Of a stretch of DNA of 64,000 nucleotides, positions 22,640 to 32,848 are shown piece after piece. A program made the position numbers and the translations under genes. Source of the DNA: Miscanthus floridulus (Eukaryota > Streptophyta > Magnoliopsida > Poales > Poaceae). The first letter of the stretch is position 1, and every line of letters begins with the position of its first letter. Below the pieces are notes generated by a model. It ran no database searches. It was not told the DNA's origin and worked only from the letters and a program-made list of their open reading frames with translations. The stretch is from assembly GCF_019320115.1 (NCBI RefSeq), contig NC_089594.1, positions 20,482,055-20,546,054 of the forward strand, read 5' to 3'.

Positions 22640-22830
22640 GGAATGGCATCATCAAGGAATGAGACATGGTTACACAATGGATGAGCATTACCTGTTCTAT
22701 GTGTAAGTTTGTGGTTGTTTTTTTTCTTTGCAGCTTGCTGACCCAAATACCAAAGAGATAAAGAGCGACTGCACCTTTAAATTTTCTCCTGGTGGAACAT
22801 TTGTTGGCGATAACAATTACTACCTCCCCT
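22640..22830 (+). pseudogene. RDM4/IWR1 gene fragment (intron 3 end, exon 4)
   Basis: ACATGGTTACACAA-GGATG-GCATTAC-TGTTC, a TTTGCAG acceptor and an exon-like CTTGCTGACCCAAATACC-AAAGAGATAAAGAGC align with RDM4 intron 3 and exon 4 at about 56297-56422 of this window. After GATAAAGAGC the copy jumps to TTTAAATTTTCTCCTGG-GGAAC-TTTGTTGGC, which in the intact gene lies about 120 bp further on in intron 4. So part of exon 4 and its donor are deleted. No other RDM4 exons are recognised nearby, so the fragment cannot encode a protein. Confidence 0.75.
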
Positions 22831-23485
22831 GCTGTATTTTGTGTTAGAAAAAAAAAACAGTACTATGTATCAATGATGCATAATACTATAGTTTGTTCTC
22901 TTTTTTTTGCATTTATGTAGTTTGGTATATACCTTATGATCTTTAAGATGACACTTGTTTTAGTGTTTTGAACAATCTGGTCTTCTTCTTTAAAAGTGCC
23001 ATATTTTAATTGTATGTGGTACACATGAGACCACATATCAAATGTTCTCTTTGGTCAATACATAGTTTTGCTAGTGTGATAACTGTATGTACATATGCTT
23101 GATGGTTATAGGCATACATAACATGCTCATCTTGGATTACTTTTACTTCGATATTAAATGTGTATGTGTTTCCCTATCAATTAATTTTTTTTATGGAATT
23201 TGAATGTTAAAGTTGTTAATACATTGTCATTGGTGTTTTAATTTTGAACAAAGAAGGGCATCACCTCCTATTTTCCACTTGCTCCTATATTGTGCAGCCC
23301 TATTTTTTCTGTAATTCTTCAATTCTTCAACTCAGGGAAAGGTTAATCCTCAACCTTTTTGTCCTCCAAAACCTGAAGATGTGGCACTATTGGCACACCA
23401 AAAGTAAATCAGTCCATCCTTCTGATTATTTTTATTTCATCAGCAAAGTTCTTTTGCTTGTACAGTTGTACATTTCAAAAGTCAT
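22831..23485. other. AT-rich DNA, no feature recognised
   Basis: Non-coding by eye. It lies between two segments that both match the RDM4 locus. I could not match it confidently to that locus. Confidence 0.4.
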
Positions 23486-24165
23486 TTTGGAATTATAAAT
23501 CATTATACTATGTATGTATCTAGGTATAGTCTAGATAAAATTACTTTTACATCTAAAAATACCAAATGAATTGTAATTTAAAATGAAGAGGGTAGAATTT
23601 GTTTATAAATACACATAATCATATATCAAATTTAGATGTATCGTAAAAACTATAATATAACTCTTACAAAAGCCAAAGTGAATTATAACTTATAATTGAT
23701 AGTATTTTAGAGGTGGAGATGATGAACCTATTGAACCGTAGTTTTTTATCTTTCAGTTAAATTTGCTGAATGCAGTGAGAAACCAAGTTTTTGGAGTTGC
23801 TCTTACAATCGTTTTTATTCACCCCTTTCACTTTGGAGTTTGGGCTGTTCATTTTTCTCTATGTTCTAGGTTTAGTGGGTGGCCCTAAAGAGCAAAACCT
23901 CATGTATTATTTTTTATCATCCTCTTGGCAGAGCTCCTACCTTTTAAAAAAAATAAAAAATAACAAGATGATGGAGGCCACATCAGCAATATTAAGCTAG
24001 CATACCATACCTTTTTAGTCTCACCTAAACAATCTTCTTCGTATCTCCAGTTCAATCTCGTGGTGGATAGATCATGGACGTTCTTGAGAACCATCCATGA
24101 CACGGGGTGTTTTGGCAAGCTTCTTATCGATTCTCGTGGCCAACGATGGATAATCCATAACACTT
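23486..24165 (+). repeat. Duplicate of the RDM4 upstream region (copy A)
   Basis: Collinear with 53625-54740: ATAAATCATTATACTAT-TATGTATCTAGGTATAGT, GATGATGAACCTATTG, GGCCCTAAAGAGCAAAACCTCATGT, AAGATGATGGAGGCCA, CTAAACAATCTTCTT-GTATCT, TCAATCTCGTGGTGGATAG and GCAAGCTTCTTATCGATTCTCG are shared in order. Copy A lacks the Tourist MITE and the nested block found in copy B, so it shows the empty target sites. There is no RDM4 coding sequence after it. Confidence 0.8.
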
Positions 24166-24411
24166 TTATCTTTCTTTTCTTTCTTTCTTTTTTCCTTTTT
24201 TATCCTATTCTCTGTAATATTTCAAAGTTAAACATTGGGAATGAACCAGGAGGTATTAAAATCTTAGGAAGCAACACAAGTACAACTAGATAATGAACAA
24301 TTTCAGATAATTTTAGAAAGCATGACCCATGTAAACACCTACATAATTGAGAAGCAGCAGCAGCTAGCAACAACATGATTAAACATTGAACAATCAAGAT
24401 AAACATGACAT
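24166..24411 (-). other. Likely 3' UTR or flank of the F-box/FBD remnant
   Basis: AT-rich, with a CTTT-rich run at 24168-24196. No coding features. Confidence 0.3.
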
Positions 24412-24790
24412 CTAAAGTACAGCAGCATGGCAGCTGCAAGGCTCTAAAACTTGCAGCTTCACTGTGGAGGGGACCCTCGGCTCAATATACCTTCTGATAG
24501 CCAAGACTCCCCTATAACCTTCCGTGAGAATATCGCTATCAAGTGGGAAGCATTTGCCAGATTTATTGTCACGGTCAGAACACCTGAGAACGCTCTGGGT
24601 TGGACTCCAATTTCAAGCACTCAAGTGACGTTATACTCTCAAGAATATTGCATGTCAGCTCAACCAAGCTCTTCACAGAGCAAAATCCTGTGATCCTCAC
24701 ACTCCTAAGGTTGTGATGCTGCAGTTCTCGCATCTGCCTCAGACCTCCACGAGCCGTGAAAATCGAACCATTCCCCACGTATCCATGCCA
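24412..24790 (-). pseudogene. F-box/LRR protein fragment with FBD domain
   Basis: Minus-strand translation gives HHNLRSVRITGFCSVKSLVELTC and ILESITSLECLKLES, then, after a frame change near 24580-24595, SGKCFPL, LAIRRYIEPRVPSTVKL and VLEPCSCHAAVL with a stop at 24412-24414. This is the C-terminal FBD region of plant F-box/LRR proteins, substrate receptors of SCF ubiquitin ligases. The F-box and most LRRs are absent; the fragment stops where CACTA-related sequence begins. The frameshift and truncation make it a pseudogene. Confidence 0.75.
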
Positions 24791-25355
24791 TAACTATGAT
24801 TCAGAAGGGCAAATTTAAGTCATGTTCTACCACCCACAACTATACTAATTTAAGTCATGTTCTACCACCCATAACTATGATTCAGAAGGGCAAATTCAGA
24901 AGGGCGACGTCGCAAGTGGAGATGTCTGGGTTTTAGGCATCCGACATCACAACTTGCTCGAAATCTTCTCAAATTTTTATCATAGCCTCCACATGTGATC
25001 ACACGACACCACGACAAGTTTCGTGAATTTCGGACTTCGTTTGCATTTTCAATAATTTAAATACACTCCGACCACAAGCGGGTCGTCATGTTTGGCGAAC
25101 AAGGCGTTCAAAATTTTGGGTGAGTTCCTGCATATGGCCTCAAAATACACTCTACAACATGACTATCATTTTTTGAATGGCTACATTTCATTATTTTCAA
25201 ATTTACTTTTTCGGAAAAAATGCAAGTAAACAAAATTAATTCAAGAAATATAGCAAAAAGTTATAAAAAGGTCCCAAATTTTAACATGTGCTTGTAAACA
25301 ATAGATAAGGTCTACAAAAAAAATTTGAAATCAAAATTCAAAAAAAACAAAAATA

Positions 25356-25430
25356 CTTTGCCGAGTGTCATGCCTGACACTCGGCAAAGAGGGCCTTTGC
25401 CGAGTCCCAGGCCGTAGCACTCGGCAAAGG
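25356..25430. repeat. CACTA left subterminal palindromes
   Basis: Two palindromic units, CTTTGCCGAGTGTC..GACACTCGGCAAAG (25356-25390) and CTTTGCCGAGTCCC..GCACTCGGCAAAG (25395-25429). Such repeats bind the TnpA-type protein in known CACTA elements. Only two units remain here against eight or more at the right end. Confidence 0.85.
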
Positions 25431-25654
25431 ATATTTCGAAAAAAAAATTCCCTTCTGGAATAAGGGCCCACGGCCCATCCTCCTCCAACCCTATCCTCAT
25501 TCCTCACCGCCCGTGCCCGCCCCTCACCCGCGCCAGCGCCGCCACCGCCACTCCCGCCGCCGCACCGGCCGCCGCGCCCCATGCCGCCCGGCCATCCCTG
25601 CAGAGACGAGGAGGAGCCCGGCCGTGGTGCCCTGCCCCCGGCCCGGCCGTCCCT

Positions 25655-25850
25655 GCAGAGAGGAGGAGGAGGGGAGAAAGAGAAGGGGAGGAGCAGAAGG
25701 GAGGTGGGAGGAGAAGGAGAAGGGAGAAGGAAGAAGGAGAAGGGAGGAGAAGGAGAAGGGAGAAGGAGGAGGAAGAAGAAGAAGGAGAAGGGAGGAAGGA
25801 GGAAGAAGAAGAAAGAGGAGGAAGAAGAAGGAGAAGGGGGGAGGAGGAGA
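25655..25850 (+). repeat. GGA/GAA-rich purine tract
   Basis: Nearly 200 bp of GGAGAAGG/AGGAGGAAGAAG on the plus strand in the CACTA leader. Open frames on both strands here are low-complexity artefacts. Confidence 0.8.
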
Positions 25851-25982
25851 CGGACCTCGGTCCGATGACCGTTCACGCCGTTCGTCGACGACGCTCGTCC
25901 ACTCCGTCGTCCCCGCACATCGTCGTTCGTCCACGCCGTCGTCCCCATCCCTCGTCGGAGAAAAGGTAAAGGCTCCGGGGGT

Positions 25983-26140
25983 GTCGGCCTTGGTGTCGTT
26001 TATGTGTTGACGGCCTTCGTGCCGGGTTTGTGTATGTGTGGGCCATTGTGCCCCAAATGTGGACGTCGGCCATCGTGCCGGCTTTTTCTTGCAGGTTTTG
26101 AAAACCTCCCCGTACAGGGGAGGTTCTGCCGAATTTTCCA
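25983..26140 (+). repeat. GGCCTTCGTGCCGG repeat cluster, left copy
   Basis: Tandem units of about 29 bp (GGCCTTCGTGCCGGGTTTGTG) end in TTTTTCTTGCAGGTTTTG-AAACCTCCCC and AGGGGAGGT-CTGCCGAA. The same arrangement is present at 44832-44992, at the other end of the transposon genes. Confidence 0.7.
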
Positions 26141-26372
26141 AGTAATAGTGATGTGTTTCTTCTTTTCCAGAGCAGGAGCTGTCGGAGGGGACCCAGAGCA
26201 CCTCGGCGATCCCGATCGTCTTCGTCGGCGCTGCGGTCGTGCCTGCACTGCTTCGTCTCGCCACTGCACCGACTCGCCACTGCGCCACTAGCCTTTCTCC
26301 ACCGCCACCCTAGGTATAATTGACCTCTCTTGCTTACAGTTGTCGTACGTAACCCAGTTAGGCATCTCCCGT

Positions 26373-26434
26373 CCGAAACAGATACGGTTGGAGGTATGCG
26401 GATCTTTGCATATCTATGACCGTATCTGTTTCGG
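26373..26434. repeat. Short perfect inverted repeat
   Basis: CCGAAACAGATACGGT (26373-26388) and its exact complement (26419-26434) enclose a 30-bp loop. It lies just before the larger hairpin. Confidence 0.8.
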
Positions 26435-26456
26435 ATTGTCCACGTTTTTTGGACAG

Positions 26457-26656
26457 CCCGCGGATGCGTAGATGGGTTAGTTTCCATGTTTTGCTCGGAT
26501 CCGAGACAGAGTTTCGGCACCACCTCCCTGTTGTTCTCCGGATACACACTCTCCCTTCCAGGATGTGTATCGGGAGAACAGCGGGGAGGTGCTGCCGAAA
26601 TTCTATCTCGGATCGGAGTAGAGCATGGAAACTAACCTCATCTACGCATCCGCGGG
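26457..26656 (+). ncRNA. 200-nt hairpin, candidate small-RNA precursor in CACTA leader
   Basis: The left arm (about 26457-26550) pairs with the right arm (about 26560-26656). Matched words include CCCGCGGATGCGTAGATG / CATCTACGCATCCGCGGG, GGTTAGTTTCCATG / CATGGAAACTAACC, CGGATCCGAGA / TCTCGGATCGG and TTTCGGCACCACCTCCC / GGGGAGGTGCTGCCGAAA. The stem has bulges, as plant miRNA precursors do. Expression and processing are not shown; the call as ncRNA is an inference from folding alone. Confidence 0.5.
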
Positions 26657-26775
26657 TGGGATTAGGACCTATCCTCACCTATTAGACAGCAGGCACGCCG
26701 TGCAGATGCAACTGATGGTTATATTACTCCGTTATGTGTATATGATATTGCTCCGTTATGTGTATATGCTAGAGG

Positions 26776-29700
26776 ATGGAGAACTGTGAGTGGATGTACA
26801 TGGGACGCCCAAGTCAGGCTCAAATCACTCGTGAATGGATGGATAAGACCGAGAAATTCTTGGACCATGCATTTAAGGAAGCTAAGGGAGCGAGAGACAC
26901 GTTCTGTCCCTGCAGCGATTATAAAAACAAGAAAAGAAAAACAAGGGAAGTCATGATGAAGCATCTTTGCAAGTTTGGATTTATGCCAAACTATACCCGG
27001 TGGGTGTACCATGGTGAAGCCTATCATCCTAGAGAGGAGGTCGTGAGATGACGCTTGGAGGCATTTGATGGTGATGGCGGGGTAGAAGGATGGTTAGGTG
27101 ACTATGAGGATGCAATGTTCGCTGAAAGACCTCCGAAGGTCGAGCAGGAGGATGAGGAGGAGGAGCCAAAGCCAAGCGCTAAGGCGTTCTTGGCCATGTT
27201 GGAATCGGCACAGAAGTTCCTACATGAGAAGACAACAGTTTCTCAACTGGATGCCATTGGGCGCCTACTAGGGTTGAAGTCCTAGCACAACATGACTCGA
27301 GCCTGCTTCGATGCTATGATGGCAATTATTGGGGATTTGCTTCCGGAGGGTCATCATTTGCCGAGCAGCTTGTACGAGTCAACGAGACTCCTTCGGGCAC
27401 TGAAGATGCCGTATGAGCAGATACATTGTTGTCCGAAGGGGTGCGTCCTATTTAGGAAAGATCACAAGGATGCAAAGTATTGTCCAAAGTGTAAATCCTC
27501 TAGGTATGTGGAGGTAGACAAAGATGATGGCAAGAAGGAGCAGAATGAGGGGATCCCCATGAAAGTCCTACGATACCTTCCGATCATACCGAGGCTCCAA
27601 CAGCTATTCATGTCCGAGGAGTCCGTAAAACAGATGACATGGCACAAGAATGGCGTTCGATACAATCCTGACAAGATGGTACATCCAGCAGATGGTGAAG
27701 CATGGAAAAGCTTTAATGGCAACCATCGTGGCAAAGATGAAGAGGCCCATAATGTACGTATTGCACTGGCAATGGATGGGTTCAATCCTTATGAAATGAT
27801 GTTGGCCCCATACACTTGTTGGCCCGTGTTTGCTATCCCCCTCAATCTCCCCCCCCCCCCCCGGGGCCCTACTTCAACGGCAAAATATATTCTTGACATT
27901 GATAATTCCTGGACACTCGGGAAACAAAATGGGTGTGTACATGGAGCCGGTTTATGATGAATTGATCAAGGTTTGGAATGAAGGCGTATGGACTTATGAC
28001 CGAGCTACAAAGAAGAACTTCAAAATGTATGTTTGGTACTTGTACTCCATGCATGACTTCCTGGCGTATGGGATATTCGCCGGCTGGTGTGTCCACGAGA
28101 AGTTTCCATGCCCGGTATGCAAGGCAGCTCTACAGTTCATTTGGTTGAAGAAGGGTGGCAAGTTCTCGTTGTTCGACAAGCATCGATAGTTCCTCCCTCT
28201 TGACCATCCATTCAGAGAAGACACTAAGAACTTCACGAAAGGTGTCACGGTGACCGACCCTGCACCTTAGAAGATGGCTGGTGGCCAGGTTCATGCTCAG
28301 ATAGATGCTCTCATGGTCCCAGCGCAGAAAGATAATCCAAAGAAGGGTAAAAGAAAGAAAGTTAATCCAAAGAAAGATAATCCAAACAAAGATCGCTTTG
28401 TGGGCTATGGTGTGGAACATATGTGGACTCATAAGTCAGGATTGGAGAGGCTTCCCTATTTTGATGACCTTCTCCTTCCACATAACATAGATGTAATGCA
28501 CACTGAGAAGAATGTCGCCGAAGCACTTTGGGCAACACTCATGGACATTCCTGACAAGACAAAGGACAACACTAAGGCTAGAGTAGACATGGCAACACTA
28601 TGCGACAGACCAAAGCTACAGATGCTGACTCCAAGAGATGGCAAACCATGGAAAAGGCCTAAGGCCGATTATGTCTTGGAAAAGAAGCACAGGACAGAAG
28701 TGATACAATGGATGCAGACGTTAAGTTTCCCTGATGGGTTTGCAGCGAATCTGAGGAGGGGAGCGAATCCAGATACTGGCCGAGTGTTAGGGATGAAGAG
28801 TCATGACTTCCACATATGGATTGAGCGGCTTCTTTTGTCAATGGTTCATGGCTACGTCCCTAAGCATGTCTGGAAGGTGCTGGCAGAGTTGAGCTTTTTC
28901 TTCCGCCAGCTTTGTGCCAAGGAGATCTCTCTGAAAGTGGTTGAGGAGTTGGAAAAAATGGCACCCAAGTTGCTCTGTAAGTTGGAGAAGATCTTTCCAC
29001 CTGGCTTTTTCTTGTCGATGCAGCATTTGATTTTGCACCTCCCGAACGAGGTCCGAATGGGGGGGCCCGTGCAAAACCATTGGTGCTATCCAATCGAGAG
29101 ATGTCTAAAGACTGTTCGCCAGAAATGTGGAAACAAAGGCAGGATTGAGACTTCCATAGCAGAGGCATTTATTCATGAGGAGGTGTCAAACTTCACAACA
29201 TTATACTATAGTGACAACCTTCCTAGCGTGCATAATCCACCCCCTCGTTACAACGAGGACGAAAATGAATCGACCCTCAGCCTATTCAAAGGGCAACGCG
29301 GGAGATCAAGGGAGCATCCAAAAAGTTCTTGACCAATGAAGAGTGGCGCAAGATCATGCTCTACGTGTTGACGAACCTTGATGAAGTCGACAAGTATCAG
29401 AGGTAAATTCTCAATGAACTTGTTACATAGCCAGTCATCTTTTTTGCATCCAACAACCTTGTTGCTTGTCGGTGCAGGGAATTTTTTGACCAATACTGGC
29501 ATCATCCAAGGCCACCTTCTGACCATGAACGAGAGACCCTTCTTGAACATGGTTCGCCTGATTTCATAACATGGTTCCAAAGAAAGGTACCTTTTGACCA
29601 ACTTAGCTCGTTCCAAGTTTGGCGTTCCTAGTTACCTAATTTCATTTCTCTCCTGCTTTACCTTGCAGTGCCAAAGTGATTTGTCTATAAGTGCCCAATT

Positions 29701-29800
29701 ACGACAAGTGGGCAAAGGCTTTGACTATAAGGTCTCGTCATTTAACGCTTATGACGTGAATGGATATCGCTTTCACACAACAAGCTACAAGAAGAGTCGG
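26776..29800 (+). pseudogene. TNP2-like CACTA transposase (broken)
   Basis: It would cut and join the CACTA ends. Order: transposase-associated domain (26776-27048; WMYMGRPSQ...CPCSDYKNKK), Transposase_21/TNP2 region from about 27292 (CPKGCVLFRKDHKDAKYCPKC) through MALDGFNP-like MAMDGFNPYEMM and HDFLAYGIFAGWCVHEKFPCPVC, then DUF4218 (DFHIWIERLL...HLPNEVRMGGPVQ, about 28800-29070). In-frame stops occur at 27049, 27283, 28187 and 28268, and a frameshift at a C14 run (27849-27862). Introns follow (donor near 29404, acceptor 29478; donor near 29588, acceptor 29668). The DUF4216 exon is interrupted at 29801 by the gypsy element and resumes at 42030. Confidence 0.85.
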
Positions 29801-32799
29801 TGTCACACCCAATTTTAAGGATAAAATTGAATGAACTAACTCATGTGTGCCCAGGGATCAATCACACACATAAGCTGACAAATTACAAAAAGTATCATCA
29901 CGGTGTCTCTTACATCAAGAATCATAATATAACTTAGTCTTACATCACACAGCGGAAAGTAAAAGGTAACTCTCTCATGTGGAACACCATCACAGGGAAG
30001 GTCAACTGGTTGACCACAAGCCTAAAAATCCTCTGGGAATTCCTCATACCCGTTGTCATCTGTTACCCATCCGGGATTTTTATCCAAATAAAGAAAATAA
30101 ACAAGCGTAAGTACATCCCGTACTTAACAAGTTAACATGGGGTTATGAAGCTCAAAAAGGGTTGACTCTGGCTTACTGCAGTTAGCACTTTTAGTACGAC
30201 AAGCTTTTATTATCAGATATTATCAAGTTATGCTTAAGCTCCCATTTAATCCCATATGAACATATATCAGGGTCAAGTGTACCATATATCATCATTGAAC
30301 AACTTAAATGATCATCAACAAGTAACCAGTTATTCTGTGAGTTTTCCGGGCCGCTCGTAACCGTGAGCACGACTGTTATAACAGTTTGTTACCCTCTGCA
30401 GAGGTGCTGCACATTCACCGCGAGTCATGATCCCCATATGCCTGGGTTAATTACTCCCATGTCACTGCCAAGGTGAGCGGGCAGGGTACACTATGAAGCC
30501 ATTTCATAGGTTTCACTAACAAGTTAGGGCCGCTAGGTTTCCTTGGCAGGCAGATGTAGGAACCCCCCTTTCCTATGGCACATATCCATCGCGGCTATAC
30601 TCATAGGAACATAGGCAGCCCTATACCCAATGTGGCAAGCCCCATTTGCGCCAAAAAGGTAACCTCTAACTAGCTAGAGAAGTTCCTATTACTGAGCTAA
30701 AGTCAGAGCCATATGACTCTCCCGGTTGCACTATCAATCCCAGCTTTTGCCGACAGATAAGTCCTTATGGAGGGCCGGGAGCAACATGATCAAAGGTCAT
30801 TTGCACCTTCGTCCTATGGAGCAGTTGTTATATATCATGTTAAACTCTTAGTTCCATAGAGTCATTCATCATCATGTAGATTAAGTTCAGTTAGAGCACT
30901 AGCAATCTACCCATATGCAATTACCCCATAGGAGTCAAGGGAACAAGTCATCAAATGTCTAGAATGTCCTTAGGGTTATCAAAATTAGACACATGCACAT
31001 GAGTAATTGATTAAAGTGAAATAGGACATCAAGGTAGGCCCATGCTATACTTGCCTTGGTTCACAAACTCTTGCAGGTCCTGCTGGTCGTCGAAGAATTC
31101 TTGGTCTCCAACGTTCTCCTCACCGTCTGAACGCGACCAACACGGCAACATACAACATTCCAAAAGCATTCATGCCAAGCAAACATTCCTATCATTAGAA
31201 CAATACACTAACAGTATAGAAAACAAGATAAAATGTTTGTGAAAATAATCTACATCTCGCTACGTTCACGTCAACGCGAAGTTCACGAAAAACGGAGCTA
31301 AAATGCAAAAGTTATGATTTAAACGGGATTTCCTATAGCAATATATTTAATTAAATCTAACCAGGAAATTAAAATGTTCCAAACTTGACTAACAGTGGTT
31401 CTAACATGTAGCTTATGGAATTACGAAGCTAACGCGATTTGAATGGATCAATTCGGAGCTAAAACGACAATTTTATAAGCAAAACAGTTCAAATGGCATT
31501 TCTATAAATACTGAAAACGTATTTTAGACTAAAGCATTGAACTTTACGCTTTCAAAACGTGAATGCATATTCGGGGATTTACGCTAAGGATTGTAGGTTC
31601 AAATAGATGAAAACCGAGGGGCTCTTAAGCTAATTGACCTCCGAAGAGGTATCTTCTAATCTTGACCGCAGATCGGAAAACAGACGGCTGGAATCAAATC
31701 TGGGGGAGAGAAGAGAAGGGAGACCCGGCCGGCACAGTGACGCCGGCGGCAAACTCCATGGCTGGCGGCGTGGAGGTCACTGACGTGCACGGATAGAGGC
31801 CTATGGGCCACGGTTGGCGCAACCGAGAGCACCGGGGTTAGCAGGGGAAGTAGGGGGTCTCGGCCAGGCCGATACGGCGGCCGGAGGACGCGGGTGGCGC
31901 GGTGGCCGCCATGGCCGGCGGCTGAAGCTCGCGGGCGCATGCAGCAATGGCCAAACAGGCCGCCAAAAGCCAAGGGAAAAGGTTAGGAAGAAAGAGGAGA
32001 GCGAGGGGAGGCTCACAGCGGGGAGAAACGATGACAGAGATGGCTCGGGGAAGACAGCGGCGTGGATGGCGATCTTCGGTCGGCGGTGCTCCTCCATGCA
32101 ACGGTTGCTGGGGCTTCCGAGGTGAGAGCGGGCGAAAACGGAATGGGGAACAGCAGGGGGCGCGCGGAGGGGGGGGGCTCGGCTCCTTTTTATCGAGGCC
32201 GAGGAGCGGGGGACGCTCCCACGATGCACGTCGTGGCGGCGGTTGTAGCTGCGTCAGGCACGGGCGGGCGGTTCCGAGCCGCGCAGGAGGAAGGGGACGG
32301 CGCCGACAGGCGGTGCTTGGGCGTCAGCGGCTGGGGACACAAGGAAGGCGCGGTGGTTGCGCGCGTTATGCTAGGCTGGCGCGGCTTGCTGGGCCGAGCG
32401 AGGCGCGCGGCTGGGCTGACGGCTGTGCTGGGCCGCGCAGCGCGCAAGGGGGAGGCGAGCTGGGCTGGCAGGGCGTAACGCGTGAGCTGAGCCGCGGGAG
32501 GGAGCTGGGCCAACGGCCGAAATGAGAGAGGAGAGAGTGAGAAGGATTTTCTTTTTTTTTTCCAAATAGATTCCCAAAAATATTTTCAAATAGGTTTTGA
32601 ATTCATTTGAACTTTAAATCAAGATCAATCATCACAAAATTAGATATGCAACAGCATGTATGCATCAAAAAGTTTCTAACCTTATTTTTAATTTTAATTC
32701 CACAAAATTTATTATTTTCCTATATTTTAATGCACACATATTTGCATAAATAAATCATATTTACTAATTTTAAAAGAATGTAATTTTTAGGGTGTTACA
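29801..32799 (-). repeat. 3' LTR of the gypsy element
   Basis: 2,999 bp, TGTCACACCC...GGGTGTTACA as read on plus. It includes a GC-rich, CpG-dense stretch (about 31650-32520) with overlapping open frames on both strands that also exist in the other LTR and are not taken as genes. Confidence 0.93.
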
Positions 32800-32816
32800 A
32801 TTCTACCCCCCTTAAG
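32800..32816 (-). promoter_or_regulatory. Polypurine tract of the gypsy element
   Basis: On the minus strand CTTAAGGGGGGTAGAAT abuts the 3' LTR, the expected site for plus-strand DNA priming. Confidence 0.85.
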
Positions 32817-32848
32817 ATGAATCTCGTCCTCGAGATTCGGGTGATTGC

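Larger units (their letters stand above)
17961..22640. other. Unclassified retroelement-like, repeat-rich DNA
   Basis: No intact gene. The sublocations with structure are listed separately. The stretch 21500-22120 (GAGCGAAGC-type purine-rich repeats, then TTTTTCCCACAGGGTTTTTGGGATGG and GGGGGAAGCCCATATGG) resembles LTR regions of grass retrotransposons. A TGTTGG...CCAACA interval (about 21999-22121) could be a very short LTR or the start of one, but no partner was seen. Confidence 0.35.

Noticed and set aside
25513..26288. Frames of up to 254 codons on both strands in the CACTA leader
   Set aside because: They are produced by a GGA/GAA microsatellite and GC-rich leader; no domain is visible and both strands are open together.
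31656..32525. Long overlapping open frames on both strands in the GC-rich part of the gypsy LTR (and again at 40884-41750)
   Set aside because: Both strands are open because of CpG-rich composition, the translations are low-complexity Arg/Ala/Gly/Pro, and the region is LTR sequence.
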